In this document: piece by piece, positions 27,840 to 41,017 of the stretch | Numbering within the stretch: position 1 is the first letter of the stretch | How the letters are laid out: every line of letters begins with the position of its first letter | From: JBAOHV01 sp963714875 | GTDB lineage: Bacteria > Actinomycetota > Acidimicrobiia > Acidimicrobiales > Microtrichaceae | Length of the DNA: 64,000 bases | Assembly (NCBI GenBank): GCA_963714875.1 | Contig: CAVQQI010000011.1 | Location: forward strand, 186,001 to 250,000 | Direction of reading: 5' to 3' | The notes under the pieces: generated by a model | Databases searched by the model: none | Told to the model about the DNA's origin: nothing | What the model saw: only the letters and a program-made list of their open reading frames with translations | Translations under genes and position numbers: made by a program

Positions 27840-29120
27840 ATGTCCAGCGGCGCCGAGTTGATCGACGACCTGACCCGGCGAGGTCTGCGTCAGGACTGCA
27901 CCGATCTCGCCTCGCTCGTCCGGCGACTCGACGACGCTCCGGTGACCCTCTACTGCGGATTCGATCCGACGGCGGACTCCCTGCACATCGGCAACCTCCA
28001 GTCGATCATGCTGCTGTACCGGTTCCAGTCGGCAGGACATGCGCCGATCGCGCTGGTGGGCGGCGCCACCGGGATGATCGGCGACCCGGGCGGCCGCAGC
28101 GAGGAGCGCACCTTCCTCGACGTCGAGGTCCTGGACCACAACCGGGTCTGCATCGGCGAGCAGCTCCAGCAGTTCCTCGACTTCGGCGAAGGTCCGACGG
28201 CGGCCAGGCTGGTGGACAACCGTGCGTGGACCGAGCCGCTCGGAGTGCTCGAGTTCCTCCGTGACGTCGGCAAGCACGTCACGATCAACACGATGCTCGC
28301 CCGGGACTCGGTCAAGAGCCGCATCGACCGGGAATCGGGGATCTCGTTCACCGAGTTCAGCTACATGCTCCTGCAGGCGAACGACTTCTTCGTGCTGCAC
28401 AGGGACTACGGATGTGACCTGCAGGTGGCGGGATCGGATCAGTGGGGGAACATCACCGCAGGCATCGACCTGGTGCGCCGTCGCACCGGCGACGCGGTGC
28501 ACGGGCTGACCGCTCCGCTCATCGTGCGCCAGGACGGCACCAAGTTCGGCAAGAGCGAGGGCGACAACATCTGGCTCGCACCGGAGCGAACCAGCCCCTA
28601 CCGCATGTACCAGTACCTGTTGAACGTCACTGACGATGACGTCGAGACCCTCCTGATGCGTCTCACCACCGTGGCGGTCCCCGAGATCACCCGACTGGTC
28701 GCGGAACACCGCGAGCAGCCGGGACGCCGATCGGCACAGCAGCGTCTGGCGAGCGAGGTCACCTCGCTGGTGCATGGCGACGAGGTGGCACGACAGGTCG
28801 AACGGGCTTCCGCGGTCCTGTTCGGACAGCCGCTCGAGGCGTTGGACGCTGCCGCGTTCCAGCTGCTGGCCGCCGAGATCCCGACGTCTCGCATCGCGCT
28901 GGGTGAGCTGATCGGCACAGACCCGGTGGATCTGCTCGCAGCGACACCGCTCGCGAGCTCCAAGAGCGAGGTGCGCCGCACGCCGGGCGGCTACTACGTC
29001 AACCAGGAGTCGCTCCAGGCCCGTGAGGCAGGAGCGATTGGCGCAGCCGATCTGGTGCACGGTAGGTTCATCCTTCTTCGACGGGGAAGGTCGTCCCACC
29101 ACCTGGTGGAGGCCGCCTGA
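27840..29120 (+). CDS. tyrS: Tyrosyl-tRNA synthetase
   Basis: TyrS is a class I synthetase of 426 residues. The Rossmann core has YCGFDPTADSLHIGNL (HIGH motif as HIGN), LVGGATGMIGDPGGRSEER, QVAGSDQWGNITAGIDL and the KMSKS-like KFGKSEGDNIWL. The C-terminal S4-like domain ends GRFILLRRGRSSHHLVEA. ATG 27840 is chosen because conserved sequence begins right after it. The rRNA operon follows directly, as in no typical actinobacterial arrangement I know. Confidence 0.95.
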   Translation: MSSGAELIDDLTRRGLRQDCTDLASLVRRLDDAPVTLYCGFDPTADSLHIGNLQSIMLLYRFQSAGHAPIALVGGATGMIGDPGGRSEERTFLDVEVLDHNRVCIGEQLQQFLDFGEGPTAARLVDNRAWTEPLGVLEFLRDVGKHVTINTMLARDSVKSRIDRESGISFTEFSYMLLQANDFFVLHRDYGCDLQVAGSDQWGNITAGIDLVRRRTGDAVHGLTAPLIVRQDGTKFGKSEGDNIWLAPERTSPYRMYQYLLNVTDDDVETLLMRLTTVAVPEITRLVAEHREQPGRRSAQQRLASEVTSLVHGDEVARQVERASAVLFGQPLEALDAAAFQLLAAEIPTSRIALGELIGTDPVDLLAATPLASSKSEVRRTPGGYYVNQESLQAREAGAIGAADLVHGRFILLRRGRSSHHLVEAA

Positions 29121-29173
29121 ACCCTCGAGCGAGGCCGCTTCTCCGGAAGTGCCGGGCGTCACTCGGAAGCGAG

Positions 29174-29202
29174 TTGACTCAACCCGGCAGGGAATGTAAG
29201 TT
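29174..29202 (+). promoter_or_regulatory. Likely rRNA P1 promoter (TTGACT-N17-TAAGTT)
   Basis: TTGACT at 29174-29179 and TAAGTT at 29197-29202 are separated by exactly 17 nt, the best-matching sigma-70-type promoter I see in the window. It directs transcription into the rRNA leader about 335 nt before mature 16S. Confidence 0.6.
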
Positions 29203-29294
29203 CTCACCTCGCCCCTGACAGCCGGAAACGGCCCTCGGGGAGCACAGGAACCACTGGCTCAGGCCATGTTCCGCACGACGCCCCGTTCATCGGT

Positions 29295-29323
29295 GGCAGC
29301 GTTTCTTGACAACGGAAGACAGG
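29295..29323 (+). repeat. 16S processing stem, 5' arm
   Basis: This 29-nt arm pairs with 31194-31222 beyond 16S: 27 positions are exact complements, one is a G-U pair and one a mismatch. The two arms would close the 16S precursor into a stalk, the usual substrate for RNase III-type cleavage. Confidence 0.8.
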
Positions 29324-29541
29324 ATGCCAAATAGGCGAGTGCGGGCTGCCGTACGTTCGGAAGCGAGCGTATGAGGCAGACCCAGTCAATAACCTTTAAG
29401 CACACAACGGACAACCCCCGTCGACCTCGGTCGCCGGGGAAATGCCAGAACTGTGCCAGTTGGCGTCGGAGTTTCCACTCTGGCGCCGGCTCTTCGATTT
29501 GCGGAGTGCCTGCTTCTTCGGAAGACGGTGCTCCAATGATC

Positions 29542-34378
<4,837 letters not shown>

Positions 34379-34386
<8 letters not shown>

Positions 34387-34414
34387 TGTACAAAGCCGTT
34401 CGTGCTCGCTATGA
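34379..34414 (+). repeat. 23S processing stem, 3' arm
   Basis: Pairs with 31294-31332 across mature 23S; the core TCGTGCTCGCTATGA at 34400-34414 is an exact complement of the 5' arm. Confidence 0.8.
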
Positions 34415-34474
34415 AGTCCTCGAGACGTCGCAGATCTGGTTCGACCGGATCGCCGCTCGTAGTTGACAACTGAT

Positions 34475-34592
<118 letters not shown>

Positions 34593-34599
34593 TCTTACG

Positions 34600-34637
34600 A
34601 TGAGCGGAGGCTTCGGCCTCCGCTCATTGGCGTTTTT
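34600..34637 (+). terminator. rRNA operon intrinsic terminator
   Basis: A perfect 12-bp stem, ATGAGCGGAGGC (34600-34611) and GCCTCCGCTCAT (34616-34627), closes on a UUCG tetraloop and is followed by TGGCGTTTTT. It lies 8 nt after 5S and is the clearest rho-independent terminator in the window. Confidence 0.92.
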
Positions 34638-34813
34638 GGACCCATCCGGCGGCTCGGGGCGTGTGTCCCGCAACGGGTTCACCCTGTTCGACTGCTCTTC
34701 GTCGGTTCACGGTGTGGGACTCGTGAGGGGTCCTGTCGTCCGCGTCGTGTGTGTTCGCCGGCCAGGGCACGGTGCAGCTATCGTGTCGCCCCTTCGAGAC
34801 TGCAGGTTCTGAC

Positions 34814-35719
34814 ATGAGTTCATCTGATGGGCGTTCCACCAACGGTCCTCGAGGATCGTCATCTGGTGGACGTGGTCGTCCGGGTGACCGTACTCGTGCG
34901 TCGAGGACCCGCGGGCCCCGAGACACCCGAGCGATCCCTGCGCCTCCTCCCCGGCGGTCGCGGCCACCGACCAGGACCGAGCCGGTCGAGGACGTGGTGC
35001 CCGAGCCGGAGCTGTGGATCGATGAGGGCCCTACCGGTGCCCAGCCGTCGAAGCCGTCCAAGGCCGGGCGGGCTCGGCGCTCGAGCGCCGAGCGAGTCAA
35101 GGTCGAGGCCCCCGAGCTGGTCGCGCTCGTAGGAGCGCAGCGCGCCCAGCGACTCGAGGGCAGGCTCAGCGATGCTGCGACTGCGTTCGCCGGCGAGCGC
35201 TTCGGCGAGGCGCGCCAACTGCTGGCGCCGATCGTGCGAGAGGTTCCGGAGCTGGCCGAGGGGCGCGAGCTCTACGGTCTGACCCTCTACCGGCTGGGCC
35301 GGTGGAAGGAGGCCGCTCGGGAGCTGGATGCCTTCGTGGAGCTGAGCAACGGCAGCACCGAGCAGCATCCGGTGCTGGCAGACTGCCGCAGAGCGCTGCG
35401 GCAGTACCGGGAGGTGGACCGGCTCTGGGAAGAGCTCCGGGAGAGCTCACCGAGTGGTGCGCTCGTGACCGAGGGCCGGATCGTGACCGCCGGATCGCTC
35501 GCCGATCGTGGTGACCTGGGAGGGGCTGTTCGACTGCTCTCGAAGGGATTCAGGTTCCCGAAGCGCCCGATGGAACACCACCTGCGGCGTGCCTATGCGC
35601 TGGCAGATCTGTACGAGCGTTCCGCCGATGTGCCCCAGGCGCGATCGCTTTTCGACCAGGTCGCGCAGGCCGATCCTGGCTTTCTCGATGCAGCGGAGCG
35701 AGCTGCAGCGCTGCGGTGA
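34814..35719 (+). CDS. Tetratricopeptide-repeat protein
   Basis: The 301-residue protein has a disordered Arg/Gly/Ser/Pro-rich N terminus (about 1-95, RG dipeptides throughout) and a C-terminal helical repeat domain with TPR signatures FGEARQLLAPIVREVPELAE, LYGLTLYRLGRWKEAARELD and YERSADVPQARSLFDQVAQA. The same gene occurs upstream of HAD-tlyA-nadK-recN in other actinobacteria; its role is unknown, and RNA or protein scaffolding is only a guess. ATG 34814 is chosen; TATCGT at 34779-34784 may be its -10. Confidence 0.8.
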   Translation: MSSSDGRSTNGPRGSSSGGRGRPGDRTRASRTRGPRDTRAIPAPPPRRSRPPTRTEPVEDVVPEPELWIDEGPTGAQPSKPSKAGRARRSSAERVKVEAPELVALVGAQRAQRLEGRLSDAATAFAGERFGEARQLLAPIVREVPELAEGRELYGLTLYRLGRWKEAARELDAFVELSNGSTEQHPVLADCRRALRQYREVDRLWEELRESSPSGALVTEGRIVTAGSLADRGDLGGAVRLLSKGFRFPKRPMEHHLRRAYALADLYERSADVPQARSLFDQVAQADPGFLDAAERAAALR

Positions 35720-35731
35720 TCACCGACCGGT

Positions 35732-35763
35732 GACTCGCCGGTCCTTGATCGCACCGGCGAGTC
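35732..35763. terminator. Bidirectional hairpin between convergent TPR and aldolase genes
   Basis: GACTCGCCGGT (35732-35742) and ACCGGCGAGTC (35753-35763) form a perfect 11-bp stem with a 10-nt loop in the 53-nt space between two converging stops. No T-tract follows on either side, so termination may need Rho, or the hairpin may act as an RNA 3' end stabiliser. Confidence 0.6.
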
Positions 35764-35772
35764 CCGTGCCCG

Positions 35773-36660
35773 TCAGGTTCGGGATGCTTCGAAGATGGAC
35801 TGGATCGAGGCGTCCAGCGCAGCATCGAACTCCGCGTCGGACTGCTGGGCCGACAGGCCCTCGGTGAGCGCCCGCGAGAAGCTGGCGATCACACCCGTGT
35901 TGCGCGACAGCCGTGCGTTGGCTTCATCCCTTGCATAGCCGCCGGAGAGCGCGACGACCCGTAGGACCGCAGGATGCTGCACCAGCTCGGAGTAGAAGTC
36001 GTCCACCTCCGGCAGGGTCAGCTTCAACATGATCTGCTGCCCATCGCCGAGACCGCCGACCTCGGCCAGCAGGCGCGCCTTCAGCAACGCTTCGGCCTCT
36101 GCCTTCGACGGACTGTTGATGTCGACCTCCGGCTCGATGATCGGTACCAGGCCGTGGCTGAGGATCTGTCGCCCGATCTCGAACTGCTGGGCCACGTTCG
36201 TCGCGATTCCGTCGGCGTCGGCGACCTTGATGACCGAGCGCATCTTGGTGCCGAACACGCCCTTGGCGACCGCCTTCTCGCAGAGGCTGTCCAGGTCGGG
36301 CATCGGCTTCATGATCTGCGTGCCGTTCTGCTCATCAGCGAGGCCCTTGTCGACCTTCAGGAACGGCACGACGTGCTTGACGTTCCAGAGGTAGTCAGCC
36401 GTGCCGCGGCCTTCGACCTCGCGGTCCATGGTCTGCTCGAACAGGATGGCGCCGAGCACGCGTCCACCGTCGAAGGACGAGCTGGTCATGATGCGCGACC
36501 GCATCTGATGGATGAGGTCGAACATCTCGTCCTCGCCCGAGTAGGCGTCCTCGGTGACGCCGTACAGCTTCAGCGCCTTGGGCGTGCTGCCACCGGACTG
36601 GTCCAGCGCGGCGATGAAGCCCTCGTCGTTCCCGACCTTGCTCAGCATCTGCTCGTCCAC
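35773..36660 (-). CDS. fda: Fructose-bisphosphate aldolase class I
   Basis: The 295-residue protein matches the bacterial Schiff-base aldolase: GFIAALDQSGGSTPKALKLY, MRSRIMTSSSFDGGRVLGAI, FLKVDKGLADEQNGTQIMKP, VPIIEPEVDINSP, QQIMLKLTLPEVDDFY (probable Schiff-base Lys) and VVALSGGYARDEAN. It acts in glycolysis and gluconeogenesis. The start is GTG 36660 with AGGAG 5 nt upstream. The long in-frame extension to 37494 reads antisense to the HAD gene and is not coding. Confidence 0.93.
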   Translation of the reverse strand: MDEQMLSKVGNDEGFIAALDQSGGSTPKALKLYGVTEDAYSGEDEMFDLIHQMRSRIMTSSSFDGGRVLGAILFEQTMDREVEGRGTADYLWNVKHVVPFLKVDKGLADEQNGTQIMKPMPDLDSLCEKAVAKGVFGTKMRSVIKVADADGIATNVAQQFEIGRQILSHGLVPIIEPEVDINSPSKAEAEALLKARLLAEVGGLGDGQQIMLKLTLPEVDDFYSELVQHPAVLRVVALSGGYARDEANARLSRNTGVIASFSRALTEGLSAQQSDAEFDAALDASIQSIFEASRT

Positions 36661-36784
36661 CGTTGCTCCTTGCGACGTCGTCGGCCAGAGGCGTGACTGC
36701 CCCCGTTCCGACCCTCTCGATGGCCGACAGGCTCTCACAGCCGTCATCGGGGAAACCACTCCGGCAGGGGCGACGCGTTGTGCA

Positions 36785-37609
36785 ATGGTGGCGACGGTGA
36801 GCACCTGGATCCTCGACCTCGACGGCGTGCTGTGGCGGGGGGCGGAGTTGATCCCCGGCGCCGATCGAGCGGTGCGTTCACTGCTCGAGGACGGGCACAC
36901 GTTGCTGGGGTGCACGAACCACGCACTTTCGCCCGAGACGAAGCACCAGGCGCTGGAGGAGATGGGCGTTCCTGCGTTCCCGGTGGTGACCTCGGCCGAG
37001 GCGGTGGCGGAGGTGTGCGAGCGGGGTGAGCGGATCCTGGTCCTGGGAGACGTCTCGCTCGTCGCGGTGCTCGTGCAGCACGGGCTGGAGGTGATCGACG
37101 TCTTCGAGTGCCCCGACGGAGAGCCCGTGCGCGGCGTCGATGCGGTCGTGGTGGGATCCACCGAGCGATGGGACCGCTCACGAGTCGGCATGGTGGCCGA
37201 CGCAGTGCGCAGCGGAGCTCGGTTCCTGGCGACCAACACCGATGCGACCCACCCCAGCAGCGGTCCGTTCGGCGCCAGACTGCTGCCGGGCAACGGAGCG
37301 CTGCTCGCTGCGGTGGCCGTCGCCGCGGGCCGCGGCCCCGACGAGGTCGCCGGCAAGCCGCATCGGGCGATGGCGGCGCTCATCTCGTCGCGCTGCGGCG
37401 CCGTCGATGTGGTCGTGGGCGATCGGCCCGACACCGATGGTGCGCTCGCACTTGCGCTGGGTGCCGGGTTCGGGCTGGTGCTGAGCGGGGTCACCCGGGC
37501 CGACGCGGTGCCGGGCGACCTTCCGCCCGGATGGGTGGCGGCCGACCTGCTCGACCTGGTGGAGATGGTGGCCGAACGGGGCCTGTCGACCTACCGCTCG
37601 GTAGGCTGA
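36785..37609 (+). CDS. HAD-superfamily (class IIA) phosphatase
   Basis: A 274-residue NagD-like HAD hydrolase. The nucleophile motif is WILDLDGVLWRGAELIPGAD, motif II is HTLLGCTNHALSPETK, FLATNTDATHPS follows, GKPHRAMAALI has the motif III lysine, and VVVGDRPDTDGALALALGAG is motif IV. The substrate is unknown. It lies directly upstream of tlyA as in mycobacteria. The 124-nt gap to the divergent aldolase gene carries both promoters; I see no clear -10 for this gene. Confidence 0.88.
   Translation: MVATVSTWILDLDGVLWRGAELIPGADRAVRSLLEDGHTLLGCTNHALSPETKHQALEEMGVPAFPVVTSAEAVAEVCERGERILVLGDVSLVAVLVQHGLEVIDVFECPDGEPVRGVDAVVVGSTERWDRSRVGMVADAVRSGARFLATNTDATHPSSGPFGARLLPGNGALLAAVAVAAGRGPDEVAGKPHRAMAALISSRCGAVDVVVGDRPDTDGALALALGAGFGLVLSGVTRADAVPGDLPPGWVAADLLDLVEMVAERGLSTYRSVG
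37602..37607 (+). promoter_or_regulatory. Putative leaderless -10 (TAGGCT) for tlyA
   Basis: TAGGCT ends 6 nt before the tlyA GTG and its last T begins the TGA stop of the HAD gene. No Shine-Dalgarno is visible, so tlyA may have its own leaderless promoter besides readthrough. Confidence 0.4.
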
Positions 37610-37613
37610 TCCG

Positions 37614-38450
37614 GTGCGCCGCCGCCTCGACGCCGAACTCGTCAGGAGGGGCTTGGCCGATGGCCTCGTCCCGGCTCGGGCCGTGATCGGCGAGGGTCGG
37701 GTGCTGGTGGGGGGAGCCCCTGCGAGCACCGCGGCGCGACTGGTCGACCCGAGCGAGTCGGTCGCCGTGACGGCTCCGGCCCCGCGATTCGTCGGGAGGG
37801 GAGGGGAGAAGCTGTCAGGGGCGCTCGACGCCTTCGGCCTCGATCCTGTTGGACTGCGCGTGCTGGATGCGGGTGCCTCGACCGGCGGGTTCACCGATGT
37901 GCTGCTGCAGCGTGGCGCTGCGGGGGTGGTGGCGCTGGACGTGGGTCACGGGCAGCTGCACGAGAGGCTCCGAAGCGACCCTCGGGTCGAGGTGCGTGAC
38001 CGCACCAACCTGCGTCATGTCGATCCGGCGCTGCTCGGCCCCTTCGACGCGGTCGTCGCCGACCTGTCGTTCATCTCCCTGACCAAGGTCATGGACGTGC
38101 TGGTGCGCTGCTGCACACCCGGCGGATGGATCGTGGTGCTGGTGAAGCCCCAGTTCGAGGCGCCCAGGGATGAGGTCAGCCGGGGTCGTGGTGTGATCAC
38201 CGACCCTGCTGCCTGGACCGCAGCGGTGGCGCGGGTCGTGCACAGCGCCCGGGCTGCGGGGGCGGACCTCGTGGGGCTGGATGTCTCACCGCTGCGCGGG
38301 GCGGAGGGCAACGTGGAGTTCCTGGCGCAGCTGCGACGTCGTCCGGACCCCTCGGCGCCAACGCTGTCCCGCGCGGCAGGACGCGAGCACGACGAGGAGC
38401 ACGACGGTTGGAACGGCTCGTCGCCGATGTCCTCGCCGATGCCGGGTTGA
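37614..38450 (+). CDS. tlyA: TlyA-family S4-domain rRNA methyltransferase
   Basis: TlyA adds 2'-O-methyl groups to 16S and 23S cytidines; these methylations are the binding determinants for capreomycin in mycobacteria. An N-terminal S4 domain (RRRLDAELVRRGLADG) is followed by GRGGEKLSGALDAFGLD and the AdoMet site LRVLDAGASTGGFTDVLLQRG, then VVADLSFISLTKVM and LVKPQFEAPRDEVSRG. It has 278 residues. GTG start 4 nt after the HAD stop. The last 25 residues are disordered and resemble a nonconserved tail. Confidence 0.93.
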   Translation: MRRRLDAELVRRGLADGLVPARAVIGEGRVLVGGAPASTAARLVDPSESVAVTAPAPRFVGRGGEKLSGALDAFGLDPVGLRVLDAGASTGGFTDVLLQRGAAGVVALDVGHGQLHERLRSDPRVEVRDRTNLRHVDPALLGPFDAVVADLSFISLTKVMDVLVRCCTPGGWIVVLVKPQFEAPRDEVSRGRGVITDPAAWTAAVARVVHSARAAGADLVGLDVSPLRGAEGNVEFLAQLRRRPDPSAPTLSRAAGREHDEEHDGWNGSSPMSSPMPG

Positions 38451-38478
38451 CGGCCGGACCGATGGCGGGTGGCGCCCG

Positions 38479-39327
38479 GTGAGCACCGTCGGCCTTGTCA
38501 TGCATCGCGAGCGAGCGCCGCAGCTCGCCCTGGAGACCATCGAGTGGTTGGTCGACCGCGGCCACGTCGTGCGCCTCGGGACCGACGACGCCGAACTGCT
38601 CGGGCTGACCGAGATGGGCGTGCCGATGGCCGACCTGGCGATCGGTCTGGACCTGTTGTTGAGTCTGGGCGGCGACGGCACCATGTTGCGAGCGGTCGAT
38701 CTGGTTGCCGATGACGGCGTCCCGGTCCTGGGGGTGAACCTCGGGCAGCTCGGCTATCTGACCGAGGTCGAGCCGTCGGGGGTCCGGATGGCGCTCAAGC
38801 GCTTCCTCGCCGGTTCCTACCGGATCGAGGAGCGAATGCGCCTCTTGGTCGTGCTGCATCGCAGCGGGCACGAACCCGAGCGGCTCCAGGCGCTGAACGA
38901 GGCCGTGATCGAGAAGTCGCAGATGGGACACACCGTCCGGCTCGAGGTCGAGCTCGATGGCCGCCCGTTCACCTCGTACGTCAGCGATGGCTTGATCCTG
39001 GCAACCCCCACGGGTTCGACCGCCTACTCGTTCTCCGCCGGCGGGCCGATCGTGGATCCCCGCCACCGAGCGGTGCTGATGGCCCCGGTGGCGGCGCACA
39101 TGCTGTTCGACCGTGCGCTCGTGCTGCGGCCCGACTGCCAGATCCGGGTGAGCGTCGACGGAGATCGGCCCGCCGGGGTGTCGGTCGACGGTCGACCCGC
39201 AGCGCCGTTGGAGACCGGTGACGCAGTGGTCTGCACCGCGTCGGACCGACCTGCACGCCTGGTCACCTTCGGCACTCACGACTTCCACGCCGTGCTGCGC
39301 GCGAAGTTCGGCCTGTCCGACCGCTGA
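38479..39327 (+). CDS. nadK: NAD kinase
   Basis: NadK makes NADP from NAD and ATP or polyphosphate. The GGDGT motif lies in LLLSLGGDGTMLRAVDL, followed by PVLGVNLGQLGYLTEVEP, ALNEAVIEKS, and ILATPTGSTAYSFSAGGPIV. The length is 282 residues. GTG 38479 is chosen because STVGLVMHRER aligns with the usual N terminus; the long frame upstream is antisense-free but unconserved. It lies between tlyA and recN as in other actinobacteria. Confidence 0.95.
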   Translation: MSTVGLVMHRERAPQLALETIEWLVDRGHVVRLGTDDAELLGLTEMGVPMADLAIGLDLLLSLGGDGTMLRAVDLVADDGVPVLGVNLGQLGYLTEVEPSGVRMALKRFLAGSYRIEERMRLLVVLHRSGHEPERLQALNEAVIEKSQMGHTVRLEVELDGRPFTSYVSDGLILATPTGSTAYSFSAGGPIVDPRHRAVLMAPVAAHMLFDRALVLRPDCQIRVSVDGDRPAGVSVDGRPAAPLETGDAVVCTASDRPARLVTFGTHDFHAVLRAKFGLSDR

Positions 39328-39415
39328 GCCGCTCGCTGGCCCTGCCGTCGGGCCCGATGTCGATCCGGGGCCGGTCCCCGGGGGCCCGCGTCCGGATCCT
39401 CTACGGTTGAACGTC

Positions 39416-41017
39416 GTGCTGGTCGAACTGGCGGTGACGAACCTCGGGGTCATCCCGTCCGCCCGGATCCCCTTCGGATCCGGACTCGTCGCGCTCACCG
39501 GCGAGACCGGCGCGGGCAAGACGATGGTGGTCGAGGCGATGCACCTGCTGCTCGGCGGCCGACCTGACCCCTCACGGGTCCGTGTCGGTGCCGAGGAGGC
39601 CGTGGTGGAGGGGCTGTTCGCGGTCGGCGACACCGAGTGGGTCCTCCGCCGTTGCGTTCCGGCGCGAGGGCGATCACGCTCGTACGTCAACGGCGAGCTC
39701 GCCACTGCCGCCACCCTGTCCGAGCTGGGCTCCACCCTGCTGGAGCTGCACGGACAACACGCGCAGCAGGCCCTCTTGGTGCCGAGCTCGCAGCGTGCGT
39801 CGCTCGATCGCTTCGCCGGCGTTGACCGCTCGGCGTTCGTCGACGCCCGTCGGGCGGTCAACGAGGCGACCCGGCTGCTCGAGTCCTCCGGCGGTGACGA
39901 ACGGGCGCGGGCGCGGGAGCTGGATCTGTGTCGCTTCCAGGTGGACGAGATCGACGCGATCGCGCCGTTGCCGGGTGAGGACGAGTCACTGGCCGAGGAG
40001 GAGGAACTGCTGTCCGCTGCGGTGGAGCACCGCGAGGCGGCGCGGCGGGGGGTGGCGCTGCTCGGCGACGAGGGCGCTGCAGGAGATCTGGTTGCCCGTT
40101 GCAGCGCCGCACTGGGCGATGCCGCGGTGTTCGAGCCGCTCCGGAGCAGGTTGGTCGACCTCGGCGCCGAGTTGGCGGACTGCACCACGGAACTGCGGCG
40201 GCTCGCCGACACGATCGAGCCCGACGACGAGCGCCTCGCCCGGGTGCGGGAGCGTCGCCACCAGCTGGTGCAGCTGCGACGCAAGTACGGCGAGACCCTC
40301 GACGAGGTGCTCGTCCACCGCGAGGAGATGGCTCGACGGGCCGCCGAGCTCGCCGCCCACGACGAAGTGCTCGAGCGTCGCGAAGCCGAGCTCGCCTCGG
40401 CCCGCAGCGAGTTGGTGCGAGCAGCGCAGGAGCTCGGTGCCACCCGCCGGGCGGCCGCTCCGGCGCTCGCTGCAGCGGTCGAGGGACATCTGGTGGGTCT
40501 GGCGCTGCCGGGGGCGAGGCTGGAGGTCGAGGTCGAGGACACCGCGGAGTTCCCCGGTGCGGGTGAATCGGTGGAGTTCCGTCTGGCGGCCAACGCCGGC
40601 ACCGCTCCGGCGCCGCTGTCCCGGGTGGCCTCCGGCGGCGAGCTGTCCCGGGTCATGCTGGCGCTGCGGCTCGTGCTGTCCGAGGGGCCACCCACCATGG
40701 TCTTCGACGAGGTCGATGCCGGGATCGGCGGCGAGGCGGCGGTGGCGGTGGGTCGGGCGCTCGCAACGCTCGGCACACAGCGTCAGGTCCTGGTCGTCAC
40801 GCACCTGGCCCAGGTCGCAGCGTTCGCGGACCAGCAGGTGCTGATCGAGAAGTCCCGCTCGGTCGAAGGGGCGGTGACCACCGTGGAGGTGCTCGACGAC
40901 GACTCCCGCGTGGTCGAGTTGTCCCGGATGCTGTCCGGGAGCCCGGACAGCCAGGCCGCTCGCCGCCATGCCGAGGAGCTGCTCGGTGCCGCGCACGGCG
41001 CGACCGGACGACGATGA
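39416..41017 (+). CDS. recN: DNA repair protein RecN
   Basis: RecN is an SMC-like ATPase acting in double-strand-break repair. It has Walker A in GETGAGKTMVVEAMHLLLGG, a central coiled coil rich in Glu/Arg (about residues 150-360), the ABC signature RVASGGELSRVMLALRLVL and Walker B in MVFDEVDAGIGGEAAVAVG. Walker A has Thr-Met where many RecN have Ser-Ile. With GTG 39416 the protein has 533 residues; TTG 39407 is an alternative. TACGGT lies 8 nt before the start. It overlaps the next gene by 4 nt. Confidence 0.92.
   Translation: MLVELAVTNLGVIPSARIPFGSGLVALTGETGAGKTMVVEAMHLLLGGRPDPSRVRVGAEEAVVEGLFAVGDTEWVLRRCVPARGRSRSYVNGELATAATLSELGSTLLELHGQHAQQALLVPSSQRASLDRFAGVDRSAFVDARRAVNEATRLLESSGGDERARARELDLCRFQVDEIDAIAPLPGEDESLAEEEELLSAAVEHREAARRGVALLGDEGAAGDLVARCSAALGDAAVFEPLRSRLVDLGAELADCTTELRRLADTIEPDDERLARVRERRHQLVQLRRKYGETLDEVLVHREEMARRAAELAAHDEVLERREAELASARSELVRAAQELGATRRAAAPALAAAVEGHLVGLALPGARLEVEVEDTAEFPGAGESVEFRLAANAGTAPAPLSRVASGGELSRVMLALRLVLSEGPPTMVFDEVDAGIGGEAAVAVGRALATLGTQRQVLVVTHLAQVAAFADQQVLIEKSRSVEGAVTTVEVLDDDSRVVELSRMLSGSPDSQAARRHAEELLGAAHGATGRR

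Larger units (their letters stand above)
29121..29541 (+). promoter_or_regulatory. rRNA operon promoter and leader region
   Basis: These 421 nt upstream of 16S contain no gene. They hold a good sigma-70-like promoter (29174-29202), a weaker TTGACA at 29306-29311 inside the 16S processing stem arm, and a boxA-like GCTCTTCGATTT at 29489-29500 that could recruit Nus antitermination factors. Two TTGAC-type -35 elements would be consistent with tandem rRNA promoters. Confidence 0.6.

Noticed and set aside
36661..37494. N-terminal extension of the class I aldolase
   Set aside because: It is antisense to the HAD gene; the GTG at 36660 with AGGAG gives the expected start.
38197..40776. Minus-strand Ser/Arg-rich open frame across nadK and recN
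   Set aside because: Low-complexity shadow on the strand opposite two well-supported genes.
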